DNA of 64,000 nt, from the NCBI GenBank assembly GCA_902491565.1, contig CABUIE010000010.1:17657-81656 (forward strand), written 5' to 3'. The position numbers and the translations under genes are program-made. Origin of the DNA: an uncultured Collinsella sp. (GTDB taxonomy: Bacteria; Actinomycetota; Coriobacteriia; Coriobacteriales; Coriobacteriaceae). Shown one piece after another: positions 1 through 7,700 of the stretch (positions are counted from its first letter, which is position 1; each line of letters opens with the position of its first letter). The notes below the pieces were generated by a model, which was not told the DNA's origin, did no database searches, and saw nothing but the letters and a program-made list of their open reading frames with translations.

Positions 1-672
1 ACCCAATCACACGCACGAAAAACCTATCAAGCCAGAAGATTGATGTGGCAAAAAAGAAGAAGAGGCATTACACCCCTCCTTCCGGACAGCCTGTATCCCG
101 GTTCCCTGCCTGCCAGTTCGCCCTCCCCGAAACCCTCGGGGCGCTATGGGGTCGAGCCCCTCCGCATGGAAAATTCTATCGCGGCCATGCCCGCTATGCG
201 TGTCACGCACACCACGCCAAACGTCAGGTTTACCAGCCGGGACTGAGCCCTCTTTCGAGAGCAGGGTTATATTAGCATCTACAAACTCGAAAAACCCTGC
301 CGCATTTGAGGAGTACCAAGAAAAAGGTCTACACCTTGAATATCAACCTCATCCGAACACCTCCCGCATTCATCCGAACAAGTACGGATGAATGCGGGAA
401 TCCGATACCCTGAGGGCCGGATCGGCCGAGCCACTGGGCACTAGCGGGACACGGTCCAGAGGATGCCGGGGCGCGGGGTCCCGTGCGGGGAGATCGCGAG
501 GGAGCCGGGCAGGTCGCCCTCGACGATGAGCGCAGAGATACCGTCGCGCCCACCCACGAAAAGAGGGTTCCCTCGCAGGCGCCGCATCCGCACGCCCCCG
601 CAAAGAAACCCTCGCACTCGCATCTCTACCTGCGAACCCGCACGTGCCCTCGCGCACGCGCCGCGGCAGCCG
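1..672. other. Stretch with no convincing gene, left edge
   Basis: I see no confident gene here. A GTG-started frame at 45-275 (+) would encode 76 residues beginning with a lysine-rich MAKKKKRHYTPP, but its later composition is unconvincing and it has only a weak purine run as ribosome-binding site. The part from about 400 to 660 is much more GC-rich than the first 300 bases, with overlapping open frames in several phases typical of GC-rich non-coding or decayed DNA. A small palindrome at 563-574 followed, on the minus strand, by four T is a weak candidate terminator for the gene ending at 673. Confidence 0.4.
350..398. repeat. Repeated CATCCGAACA sites plus 14-bp inverted repeat
   Basis: The decamer CATCCGAACA occurs at 350-359 and again at 371-380, 21 bp apart (two helical turns). 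The second copy is inside a perfect inverted repeat: a 14-base arm at 363-376 and its complement at 385-398, with an 8-base loop. There is no T-run on either side, so a terminator is unlikely. A multi-site operator is possible, but no adjacent start codon is obvious. Confidence 0.45.
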
Positions 673-1464
673 CTAGTCGCGGTAGAACGAGCCCATGTAG
701 CGGATGTACTCGTCCTCGGTGTGGTTGGCCTTCCAGTCGTGGACGGAGTCCTTGTTGCGCTGGCCGGCGATGACGGAGAGCTCCTTACCCAGCTTCTCAA
801 AGGCCTCGTCGACGCACTCCTCGGGGGTGAGGGCGATCTTCATGACGGCCTCGCCCTGCGGGCCGCCGGGGAGGTTGGACAGCAGGCTGGGGGTTAGGGT
901 GGTGCCGAGGGTGATGACCTCGACGTCGACACCGGTGCCCTCGCACTCGCAGGCCACGGCCTCGGTCATCTTGAGGATGAAGGCCTTGCCCGCGCCGTAC
1001 TGGCCGTTCCAGGGGCTGGAGCTGATGCCGGTCATCGACGAGACGTTGATCACGGCGCCGCGGTCCTGGGTGGCAAAGATCCGCATGTAGTGGTGGAAGC
1101 ACTTGAGGAAGGTCACGACGTTGACGTTGATCATGGCCTCGTGCTTCTCCCAGGGGGTGTCCTGGATCTTGCCGAAGCTGTGCAGGCAGGCAACGTAGCT
1201 CATGAAGCCCATGTCCAGGCCCTCGGTCGCGGCGAAGACGGTCTCGGCCGCGCCGGGCTGGCTAAAGTCGGCGCGCACGACCTTGGTCTCCACGCCGTAG
1301 GTCTCGCGGATCTCGCCGGCGAGCACGTTCAGCTTCTCCTCGCGACGGCCGACCATGACGACATTCATGCCGCCGGCGGCGATCTTCTCGCAGAACGCCT
1401 TGCCGACGCCCTCGGTCGCGCCCAGGATCAGGCCCCACTCACCGTACTTCTCCCTCAGGTTCAT
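673..1464 (-). CDS. NADPH-dependent 7-beta-hydroxysteroid dehydrogenase (SDR family)
   Basis: Short-chain dehydrogenase of 263 residues that should interconvert 7-oxo and 7-beta-hydroxy bile acids, for example 7-oxolithocholate to ursodeoxycholate, in the cytosol. The Rossmann motif is GATEGVG at residues 15-21. The catalytic triad is S143, Y156 and K160 (Y-x3-K). G39-R40-R41 after the second beta strand is the pattern expected for NADPH rather than NADH. From memory the whole sequence agrees with the characterised C. aerofaciens 7-beta-HSDH, so the substrate is assigned more firmly than an SDR fold alone would allow. The ATG at 1464 is preferred over an upstream in-frame codon at 1542 because GAGAGAGGAT lies just before it and the extra 26 residues are unlike SDR sequence. 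It stands alone, with no bile-salt hydrolase or 7-alpha-HSDH in the window. Confidence 0.92.
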   Translation of the reverse strand: MNLREKYGEWGLILGATEGVGKAFCEKIAAGGMNVVMVGRREEKLNVLAGEIRETYGVETKVVRADFSQPGAAETVFAATEGLDMGFMSYVACLHSFGKIQDTPWEKHEAMINVNVVTFLKCFHHYMRIFATQDRGAVINVSSMTGISSSPWNGQYGAGKAFILKMTEAVACECEGTGVDVEVITLGTTLTPSLLSNLPGGPQGEAVMKIALTPEECVDEAFEKLGKELSVIAGQRNKDSVHDWKANHTEDEYIRYMGSFYRD

Positions 1465-2129
1465 GCTGCATCCTCTCTCTCGATGCCCATGCGGGCACAT
1501 CTCCTTTAGCGTGCGGCCGCACAGCCGCACACGGTGCACCATTATGCGCTGAACAAGAGGGGAGCGTGTTCACGACTTTGCGAACGAGCCCGTAACAACG
1601 ATGAACGGTGTCGGTCTATCACCGCGAAGAAACCCTTGCGGCATCGAGAGAGGAGGTGCTGGCAGGTGGAACCAAAAGGTGAACGCCGCCATCTCTAGCT
1701 CCACCTTATCGGGTTTCCCGTCGCAAGCGATGCTTCAAAGAGCTTGCGCAGCGAAACGTTGGCGAAGGTCCAGGACCACGCTTTGCTGCTGCCCACTGTG
1801 ACTCGGCCCTCGGCTCTGCGTAGAACCCGAAGCCGCTTTTGCAGTCGATGCGATTGACCCCGTCGAGGTCGGTGAGGGTGTAGCTTTCGCCCTCTCCATC
1901 CTGGCTCGAGCGTCCCTTGCGCTCGAAAGCAAAGTGACTTGACGCGAAGAGCACCTCACCAGCGCCGTTATTTTTTGGCATCTTTGGGGGCTGATGTACA
2001 CAAATGCGACTCCACGTGCCGACCAGCAACGTCCTCCACATGTCTGGACTCTCTATGCTTGCGCTGGATAGACATCGCAGGAACGGGTATAGTATCGAAA
2101 GTTTTGTCGTTAACCAGCGGGGGAGTCCT
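1465..2129. other. Intergenic stretch with palindromes and possible gene remnant
   Basis: Between the 7-beta-HSDH and the CDP-alcohol transferase I see no confident intact gene. A 12-bp perfect palindrome, GTGCGGCCGCAC, lies at 1511-1522, about 50 bases upstream of the dehydrogenase start, and could be an operator. A CATAAT-like -10 for the minus strand is at 1541-1546, without a good -35. A protein-like but frame-broken stretch is annotated separately at 1695-1981. For the downstream gene, TATAGT at 2088-2093 is a possible -10 element. Confidence 0.4.
1695..1981 (-). pseudogene. Possible frameshifted small gene of unknown function
   Basis: Reading leftward from ATG 1981, the first frame gives protein-like sequence including LTDLDGVNRIDCKSGF. 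It then turns into low-quality Ala/Pro/Arg-rich text. From about 1820 another frame continues with convincing composition (RRAEGRVTVGSSKAWSWTFA, then NVSLRKLFEASLATG) to a stop at 1695. Joining the two gives roughly 95 residues and would need one indel near 1815-1825. I do not recognise the family. It may equally be chance, as there is no strong ribosome-binding site. Confidence 0.25.
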
Positions 2130-2834
2130 GTGGGAATCAAAAAGAAGATCAAAAAGGAGCTTATCGGCACTTCCGATTACCCGTCGAATAAGATCTTCAC
2201 GATCTCCAATTTCATCACCTTTACGCGCCTGATCCTCACGCTCGTCTTTCTGTACCTGTTTGTGACGGATAACAACCGCATCGTCGCCATCGTGATTTAT
2301 GCCATCGCCGCCTCCACCGACTGGATGGACGGGCAGATCGCCCGCATGACCAAGACGGTCTCGTGGCTCGGCAAGGTCATGGATCCCATCTGCGACCGCG
2401 CGCTGCTGTTTACGGGCGTCTTGGGCCTGGTGGTCCGTGGCGAGCTGCCTATCTGGGTCTGCGTACTCATCATCGGTCGCGACATCTACCTGGGCCTTGG
2501 CACGCTCATCGTGCGCCATTACCACCGTCGTCCCATCGATGTCGTGTTTCCCGGAAAGATTGCCACTGCGCTGCTCATGACCGGCTTCTCGCTCATGCTG
2601 CTCGGTTTCCCCGTTATTGACGGCCTGCATCTTTTACCTTCATCCCTTACGGCCTTCCCGGGCCTCAACGGAAGCTCGGTGCCCCTCGGCATCTTCTTTG
2701 TGTACGGCGGCGTGATCTTCTCCATGCTCACGGCTGTCATCTACTCCATTAAGGGCGGAGCGGCCATTAAACAGGCTCTCGCGCATCCCGAGGACGAGGA
2801 CATCGACTTTCTGAACCCTGAAATCGAAGACTGA
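2130..2834 (+). CDS. CDP-alcohol phosphatidyltransferase family protein
   Basis: Integral membrane enzyme of 234 residues that transfers a phosphatidyl group from CDP-diacylglycerol to an alcohol. The family signature is complete: D64-x2-D67-G68-x2-A71-R72-x8-G81-x3-D85-x3-D89. About six hydrophobic segments follow a basic N-terminus (GIKKKIKKE). I chose GTG 2130 because GGGGGAG sits 5 bases upstream and the 42 codons before it, back to 2004, look non-coding. A second family member at 23122-23760 looks like the housekeeping PgsA, so this copy may use another acceptor (glycerol phosphate, inositol phosphate or cardiolipin-type). The substrate cannot be read from the sequence. It leads a same-strand group with FHA and MerR genes. 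Confidence 0.9.
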   Translation: MGIKKKIKKELIGTSDYPSNKIFTISNFITFTRLILTLVFLYLFVTDNNRIVAIVIYAIAASTDWMDGQIARMTKTVSWLGKVMDPICDRALLFTGVLGLVVRGELPIWVCVLIIGRDIYLGLGTLIVRHYHRRPIDVVFPGKIATALLMTGFSLMLLGFPVIDGLHLLPSSLTAFPGLNGSSVPLGIFFVYGGVIFSMLTAVIYSIKGGAAIKQALAHPEDEDIDFLNPEIED

Positions 2835-2900
2835 TTCGTTGGGGTATGATTACGTACGGTTCATTATTTGCGGCAGGTCCGCGATAAGTTAGGGGTTGTC

Positions 2901-3335
2901 ATGGACAACATGGTTAACAATATGCCTCAGAATGATAAGACCGCGGACGCTACCTGCGTATTCCGCGTTCCTTCAAGCGACGTCACCGTTCCCGACCTCA
3001 TGGCCAACGTGCGCATCACCGTCCCCGTTCTGTCCATCGTCAAGGGTCCGCAGACTGGTGCCGCTTTTGAACTCGAGGACGACGTGACCACCATCGGCCG
3101 CGATCCTGCGAACGGCATCTTCCTCAATGACATGACCGTTTCGCGCAGCCACGCGCGCATTATTCGCGAGGGCCTCGGCGCTCGCATCGAGGACTTGGGC
3201 TCGCTCAATGGCACCTGGGTCGACGGTGCCATCGTCAATGCAGCCCCACTGCACGACGGTTCTTCCGTCCAGATCGGTACGTTTACGCTCATCTACCACG
3301 AGAGCACGCCGGAGCGCATCGAAACCGGTGAGTAG
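2901..3335 (+). CDS. FHA-domain protein (GarA/OdhI-like)
   Basis: Small cytosolic phosphothreonine-binding protein of 144 residues. The FHA domain fills the C-terminal two thirds: IGRDPANGIFLNDMTVSRSH carries the conserved GR and SRxH, and NGTWVDG the conserved NGT. A roughly 50-residue N-terminal tail contains threonines, as in GarA/OdhI, where a tail Thr is phosphorylated by a Ser/Thr kinase. That role is inferred and no kinase gene is in the window. ATG 2901 has AGGGG 5 bases upstream. The MerR gene starts 3 bases after its stop. FHA followed by a MerR regulator is the actinobacterial garA-ftsR order. Confidence 0.85.
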   Translation: MDNMVNNMPQNDKTADATCVFRVPSSDVTVPDLMANVRITVPVLSIVKGPQTGAAFELEDDVTTIGRDPANGIFLNDMTVSRSHARIIREGLGARIEDLGSLNGTWVDGAIVNAAPLHDGSSVQIGTFTLIYHESTPERIETGE

Positions 3336-3338
3336 GGC

Positions 3339-4196
3339 ATGGCCGAACGCAACTATCTGAGTATCGGCCAAGTCGTCAACCTACTTCGAGGCGCATACCC
3401 CGATCTTTCGAACTCAAAAATTAGATTTCTAGAGGATGAGGGGCTCATTACCCCTCATCGTACGCAAAAGGGATACCGTCAGTACTCCAAGGAGGACGTT
3501 GATCGCCTGGAGGTCATTCTGCACCTGCAGAAGACCCGCTATATGCCACTCAACGTGATTAAGCAGCGCTTGGAAAACGCCACGGACCTGTCAACGCTCG
3601 CCTACGAGGTGGGCTTGCTGTCCGATGTTCCGCTCAAGACGGAGCCCAAGGAGACTAAGCAAAAGCTGCATCCCATCGAGACCATTCCCGATATGCTGGG
3701 CGTCGAGATTTCGTTTATCCGCTCGCTCGCCGAAAACGACCTCATTCGCATCATCAAAAGCCCGCAGAATCGTGAGCTTGTCGATGGTCGCGATTTCCCG
3801 ATCATCCGCTACTGCTCCGAGCTGTCACGCTTCCATATCGAGCCGCGCAACCTGCGACAGTACGTGTCTTCCGCCAACCGCGAGTCCTCGATGTTTGAGC
3901 AGGTGCTCGTGAGCATGCTCGGAATGGATACCTCCGATGACGAGCGCGACGCCAAGCTCGAGCGTGCGTTTAAGAAGCTTCACGACCTAACGGAAGGTGT
4001 GCACACTGCGCTGCTCAAGAACCGCGTTTTTGAGTCGCTCAACGCCGTGGTCGAGGACGCCGATATCGATGCACTCGATGAGGAAATCGCTCGCTCCGAG
4101 TCCACCAAGTCCAAAAACGAAGAGATAGCCGCGCCGGCTTCACACGAGGATTCTCTCGTAAAGCCGCTCAAGGTCGTCGCCCCTTCGCAATCCTGA
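3339..4196 (+). CDS. MerR-family transcriptional regulator (FtsR-like)
   Basis: DNA-binding regulator of 285 residues. The N-terminal winged helix (about residues 6-75) reads LSIGQVVNLLRGAYPDLSNS then KIRFLEDEGLITPHRTQKGY, which is the MerR recognition pattern. A second helical region follows, then a charged, Glu/Ser-rich tail after about residue 245. The long form and the preceding FHA gene resemble actinobacterial FtsR, a regulator of cell-division gene expression. That equivalence is inference from fold and synteny. The start 3 bases after the FHA stop suggests co-transcription. Confidence 0.88.
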   Translation: MAERNYLSIGQVVNLLRGAYPDLSNSKIRFLEDEGLITPHRTQKGYRQYSKEDVDRLEVILHLQKTRYMPLNVIKQRLENATDLSTLAYEVGLLSDVPLKTEPKETKQKLHPIETIPDMLGVEISFIRSLAENDLIRIIKSPQNRELVDGRDFPIIRYCSELSRFHIEPRNLRQYVSSANRESSMFEQVLVSMLGMDTSDDERDAKLERAFKKLHDLTEGVHTALLKNRVFESLNAVVEDADIDALDEEIARSESTKSKNEEIAAPASHEDSLVKPLKVVAPSQS

Positions 4197-4257
4197 ACCG
4201 CCACCGCGGGCAAATAACAGCTGCTGTAATTTCGGCAACCCATTGAAAGGTCATGCA

Positions 4258-4776
4258 ATGTACGACTTCGAATCTCAAATCGTCGATATCCCCGACTATC
4301 CCGAGCCCGGAGTCATCTTTAAGGACATCACGCCGCTCTTTGGCAATCCCGAGGCGCTCAAAGCCATGACCGATGCCCTCGCCGAGCACTTTGCCGGCAT
4401 GGGAATCACCAAGGTCGTGGGTCCCGAGGCTCGCGGCTTTATGGTTGGCGTACCGGTGGCTGTAGCCCTTGGCGCTGGCTTTGTTCCTGCACGTAAACCG
4501 GGCAAGCTGCCGCGTGAGACCGTAAGCCAGAGCTACGAGCTCGAGTACGGCACCGATTCAATTGAGATCCATGCCGACGCTATCAGCTCTAAAGATACCG
4601 TGTTGATTCTGGACGACTTGGTCGCGACGGGCGGAACCGTCGAGGCAACAGGTAAACTGGTGCGAGATATGGGCGGAAACTTGTCGGTTACGGTTGTATC
4701 CTTGAGCTTGCGTTTCTCAACCCGCGCGAGAAGCTCACGCCGCCTGATGACGATGTGGAGCTCTTTAGCCTGGTGA
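4258..4776 (+). CDS. Adenine phosphoribosyltransferase with C-terminal frameshift
   Basis: Purine-salvage enzyme making AMP from adenine and PRPP. The N-terminal FKDITPLFGNP and the PRPP loop VLILDDLVATGGT are intact. ATG 4258 has GAAAGG 7 bases upstream. After codon 141 the frame changes character: it ends at 4776 with a Ser/Arg-rich tail (RFSTRARSSRRLMTMWSSLAW). The frame beginning at 4680 instead reads LVGYGCILELAFLNPREKL and ends VELFSLVTVD at 4787, which is what the family should have. One base appears to be missing near 4678-4681. The restored protein would be about 176 residues. Whether this is a real mutation or a sequencing error cannot be told here. Confidence 0.88.
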   Translation: MYDFESQIVDIPDYPEPGVIFKDITPLFGNPEALKAMTDALAEHFAGMGITKVVGPEARGFMVGVPVAVALGAGFVPARKPGKLPRETVSQSYELEYGTDSIEIHADAISSKDTVLILDDLVATGGTVEATGKLVRDMGGNLSVTVVSLSLRFSTRARSSRRLMTMWSSLAW

Positions 4777-4819
4777 CGGTGGACTAGCCGTTACCCTTAG
4801 TTACTGGAAAGGAAGCTAC

Positions 4820-5947
4820 ATGCGCACAGCAAACACGCATAAAAACATGGCACGCTGCACTGCTACGGCAACCCTCGCTTGTGTTTTGGGCTTGGGCCTC
4901 GCGGCTCCTGCCTACGCCGATACCGCATCCGACCTTGCCGCTGCTCGTACGAAGCTCGAGCAGGTCGGTACCCAAACTCAGCAGATTTACGATGAACTCG
5001 CCACGCAGACGCAGGCGCTCGATCAGACTGCTGGCGAGATCACGCAAAAGCAGCAGGAGATCGCCGATGGTCAGGCCAAGCTCTCGACCTATGTCGCCGG
5101 CGAGTACAAAACCGGCGGCCTGAGCCTGCTTCAGGTTCTGACGGGTGTCGATGACCTGAGCGATATGCTCAACCGTCTGTTCTACTACGGCAAAGTTTCC
5201 GATAAGCAAGCTCAGACCATTCAAGAGGTCAAGGAGCTTAAGCAGCAGCTCACCGATAAGCAGGCCGAGCAGGAAAAGAACGTCGCCGCCACGCAAAAGA
5301 AGGTCGACGAGCTTAACGCCCAGCAGGCTGAAGCCCAGAACGTCGTAAACTCCCTGGATTCGCAGCTGCAAGCCGAGCTTGCCGCAGAGGCCGAGGCCAA
5401 CGCCGCGCTGCAGGCCGGCATCAACGCCAGCACCGCCGAGAAGGCCACGGTGAGCAACGAGACTGCCGGTACGACCGAGAACACCAACAACGGTGGCCAG
5501 ACCAGCAATAACAACAACCAGGGCGGCAACACTCCGGCTCCCACGCCGGCACCTGCTCCGACGCCGCAGCCCCCCACGCCTGCTCCGACTCCGACGCCTT
5601 CTGCTCCGAGCCAGTCCGTCGATGGCGGTTCTGTTGTCTCGCGTGCTTACAGCAAGCTTGGTTGCGCCTATTCCTGGGGCGGAATTGGCCCGAACAGCTT
5701 TGACTGCTCTGGTTTTGTTAGCTATTGCCTCACTGGTCGCTATTGCCGCCTGGGCACCACGGGTACCTTTATGGGCTGGACGCGTGTGTCCGATCCGCAG
5801 CCCGGTGACGTTGTGGTCAACTCGTACCACACCGGCATTTACATCGGTGGTGGTCAGATGATTCATGCTTCCGACTACAACACGGGTGTCATCATCAGCT
5901 CCGTTGCCGCCGGCATGAACAACAACTACATTTTCGTGCGCTACTAA
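4820..5947 (+). CDS. Secreted NlpC/P60 peptidoglycan hydrolase with coiled coil
   Basis: Exported cell-wall endopeptidase of 375 residues. Residues 1-33 form a signal peptide ending in AYA. Residues 35-200 are a long Gln/Ala/Lys-rich coiled coil like those of division-associated hydrolases. Residues 215-265 are an Asn/Gly then Pro/Thr-rich linker. The C-terminal NlpC/P60 domain has C296 in FDCSGFV, H337 in YHTGIYIG and H349 in MIHAS as the expected catalytic Cys-His-His. ATG 4820 has GGAAAGGAAG just upstream. The coiled coil may be autoinhibitory or a docking arm, as known for similar proteins (inference). A strong terminator follows at 5971. Confidence 0.95.
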   Translation: MRTANTHKNMARCTATATLACVLGLGLAAPAYADTASDLAAARTKLEQVGTQTQQIYDELATQTQALDQTAGEITQKQQEIADGQAKLSTYVAGEYKTGGLSLLQVLTGVDDLSDMLNRLFYYGKVSDKQAQTIQEVKELKQQLTDKQAEQEKNVAATQKKVDELNAQQAEAQNVVNSLDSQLQAELAAEAEANAALQAGINASTAEKATVSNETAGTTENTNNGGQTSNNNNQGGNTPAPTPAPAPTPQPPTPAPTPTPSAPSQSVDGGSVVSRAYSKLGCAYSWGGIGPNSFDCSGFVSYCLTGRYCRLGTTGTFMGWTRVSDPQPGDVVVNSYHTGIYIGGGQMIHASDYNTGVIISSVAAGMNNNYIFVRY

Positions 5948-5970
5948 GTATTCAGATAAAGCAAACGGAT

Positions 5971-6010
5971 ATGGACCTCGTGGCTTTGAGTCATGGGGTC
6001 CATTCTTTTG
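5971..6010 (+). terminator. Rho-independent terminator after NlpC/P60 gene
   Basis: A 12-pair stem (5971-5982 with 5992-6003, two G-U pairs) closes a 9-base loop and is followed by TCTTTTG. It lies 24 bases after the hydrolase stop. Confidence 0.85.
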
Positions 6011-6023
6011 CCTTTCGTGCAGT

Positions 6024-6055
6024 CCGCTATCTAGTTTTGAATACTAGATAGCGGG
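6024..6055. promoter_or_regulatory. Palindromic operator upstream of degV-family gene
   Basis: Perfect 12-bp inverted repeat: CCGCTATCTAGT at 6024-6035 and ACTAGATAGCGG at 6043-6054, with a 7-base spacer. Its left half and spacer (TATCTAGTTTTG, then nATAC) recur at 7702-7718 upstream of the DUF1836 regulator gene. The site is 23 bases upstream of the TATAAT at 6077, so it covers the -35 region. It is most likely the binding site of that regulator. Confidence 0.7.
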
Positions 6056-6076
6056 CCAATCGGTCTACAAGATGGC

Positions 6077-6082
6077 TATAAT
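6077..6082 (+). promoter_or_regulatory. Candidate -10 element of the degV-family gene
   Basis: TATAAT, a perfect -10 hexamer, 29 bases before the start codon. No recognisable -35 is found at normal spacing; that position abuts the palindromic operator. This would fit a promoter that depends on, or is blocked by, the bound regulator. Confidence 0.55.
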
Positions 6083-6111
6083 TGAATGGGAACGATTAGA
6101 AAGGACCCTCT

Positions 6112-6978
6112 ATGAGCTGGGCACTTATCTCCGATTCAAGCTGCAACCTCCGCGATTGGCAACCGACCGCGCCCCATACCACCTTTGCATTTGCGCCCCT
6201 CAAAATTCGAGTGGGGGAGCGTGAATTCGTCGATGACCTTTCGCTCGATGTTCATGAGCTCAACTGCGCTGTTCAGGCGGAGACGAACGCTTCTTCGAGC
6301 GCTTGTCCCAGCGTAGGGGAGTGGGCCGAGCTCTTCAAATTGGCAGACAAGACCATCTGCATGCCGATCTCTGAGGGCGTGTCGGGCAGCTACAACGCGG
6401 CAGCCACGGCTCGCGATATGGTTCTTGCCGAGGAACCGGACCGACAGATTCATCTAGTCAATTCACGCGCAGCTGGCGGCAAAATGGACCTCATTTTCCT
6501 GCTGTTCGACCGCTATCTTGCAAGCAACCCGGATGTCTCATTCGAGGATGCTTGCGCATACTTCGATAGTCTTGAACAGAACAGCAAAATCCTCTTCAGT
6601 TTGTGCAATTACGAAAACCTCGCCAAAGCCGGACGTATCCCTAAGGCAGCCGGCGTTATTGCCAACAAGCTCAATATCCGCATTTTGGGCACGGCGAGCG
6701 AGGCCGGTATAATCGAACTCGTCGGGCACACGCGAGGCGAAAAGAAGATGCTCAACAAGATTATCGATACCATGGAAGCCGAGGGCTTTACGGGCGGTGA
6801 GGTCATCATCGATCACGTTGAGAACGAAGCTGGAGCCCAGGCGCTTACTGACCGCATAGTCGAGCATTGGCCCGGCTCCAAAACCATCATCATGCCCTGT
6901 AACGGGCTAGATTCATACTATGCCGAAATGCATGGGCTCATTATCGGCTACGGCATGGGCGTGGCTTCGGGCAAATAA
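6112..6978 (+). CDS. DegV family (fatty-acid-binding EDD-fold) protein
   Basis: Cytosolic protein of 288 residues with the DegV fold. It has the N-terminal SDSSCNL strand-turn and the conserved SGSYNAA loop. DegV proteins bind a fatty acid, and the FakB members deliver it to fatty-acid kinase FakA; no fakA is present in the window. It is somewhat divergent in its N-terminus compared with typical DegV, so the ligand is uncertain. AGAAAGGA precedes the ATG. It is transcribed alone, toward the convergent DUF1836 gene, and shares an operator sequence with it. Confidence 0.88.
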   Translation: MSWALISDSSCNLRDWQPTAPHTTFAFAPLKIRVGEREFVDDLSLDVHELNCAVQAETNASSSACPSVGEWAELFKLADKTICMPISEGVSGSYNAAATARDMVLAEEPDRQIHLVNSRAAGGKMDLIFLLFDRYLASNPDVSFEDACAYFDSLEQNSKILFSLCNYENLAKAGRIPKAAGVIANKLNIRILGTASEAGIIELVGHTRGEKKMLNKIIDTMEAEGFTGGEVIIDHVENEAGAQALTDRIVEHWPGSKTIIMPCNGLDSYYAEMHGLIIGYGMGVASGK

Positions 6979-6997
6979 AGTCCAATCAAGCAAAAAT

Positions 6998-7045
6998 ACG
7001 GGCGGTACAAAGCGACAGATGGCTCTTTGTACCGCCCGTTTTATA
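6998..7045. terminator. Bidirectional terminator between convergent genes
   Basis: Perfect 15-bp stem (6998-7012 with 7025-7039) and 12-base loop, followed by TTTTAT on the plus strand and flanked by AAAAAT on the left, which becomes a T-run on the minus strand. It serves both the DegV gene and the DUF1836 gene. Confidence 0.93.
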
Positions 7046-7051
7046 CGTCGG

Positions 7052-7663
7052 CTAGCTATTAAACCCGTTGAACTTGAGATAGCTCATCAAGTAAGCCTTC
7101 GAAACGAAGGACGATACCGCGCTACGCACAAGCAGCGACTCACGCGTTACCTGATGCGCCGTATCGGGCACGGGAGTCTGCTCGACGGAAAACGCCGCAC
7201 GAATCGATGCCTCGAGCTGATCGACCACATAATCAAAGGCCGTCGGGGCATCGTAGCTCAAACGCTGAATGTTAAAGAGTGCCTGCACAGCAGCAATAGG
7301 TAGCACCTGCTTAAAGATGCAGATAGCGATCAGGCGGGCAATCTGCTCGCGGCCATATTGCTTTTTGACCGGAGCAGGCACTAGGCCGACCTTTACGTAG
7401 TTATTGATCATCGATGGCGTAATGATAGGCTGCTCAACGCAAATGAACAGCGGCTCCATCCACAGCGCAACATACTCAATAACCTGGTCGCGGTAGAGCG
7501 TCACATTGGGCAACTGGTCATAGCGCGGCAGACTCAACGTATTGAGTTTGCGCACGATATCGGACTGAATAAATGCATCGGGCAGCACAGTGGGCTGAAT
7601 ATCCTCAGGCTTAATGCTGACCGACGAATCAGACATCGGAATAACGTGTTTAACGTGGTTCAT
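7052..7663 (-). CDS. DUF1836 MerR-like transcriptional regulator
   Basis: Protein of 203 residues. Residues 79-125 (PIITPSMINNYVKVGLVPAP, then KQYGREQIARLIAICIFKQV) form the MerR-like winged helix typical of DUF1836 proteins. The rest is helical with no recognised ligand pocket. ATG 7663 has GGAGG 7 bases upstream; a longer frame back to 7762 would run through the operator and terminator and is rejected. Its own upstream region carries the same operator sequence as the convergent DegV gene. This suggests autoregulation and control of that gene (inference). Confidence 0.85.
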   Translation of the reverse strand: MNHVKHVIPMSDSSVSIKPEDIQPTVLPDAFIQSDIVRKLNTLSLPRYDQLPNVTLYRDQVIEYVALWMEPLFICVEQPIITPSMINNYVKVGLVPAPVKKQYGREQIARLIAICIFKQVLPIAAVQALFNIQRLSYDAPTAFDYVVDQLEASIRAAFSVEQTPVPDTAHQVTRESLLVRSAVSSFVSKAYLMSYLKFNGFNS

Positions 7664-7687
7664 AAAGGTCCTCCGTTCATTTTCTAT

Positions 7688-7693
7688 ATTGTA
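7688..7693 (-). promoter_or_regulatory. Candidate -10 of the DUF1836 gene
   Basis: TACAAT on the minus strand, 24 bases upstream of the start codon. The matching -35 position falls inside the operator-like sequence at 7701-7730, so binding there should block RNA polymerase. Confidence 0.45.
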
Positions 7694-7700
7694 TTCTAGG

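Noticed and set aside
45..275. Small protein starting MAKKKKRHYTPP
   Set aside because: GTG start, weak ribosome-binding site and unconvincing C-terminal composition; mentioned only in the description of the left edge.
4784..5866. 360-codon open frame on the minus strand
   Set aside because: Antisense to the NlpC/P60 hydrolase; the Leu-rich stretches are complements of its Gln/Glu coiled coil.
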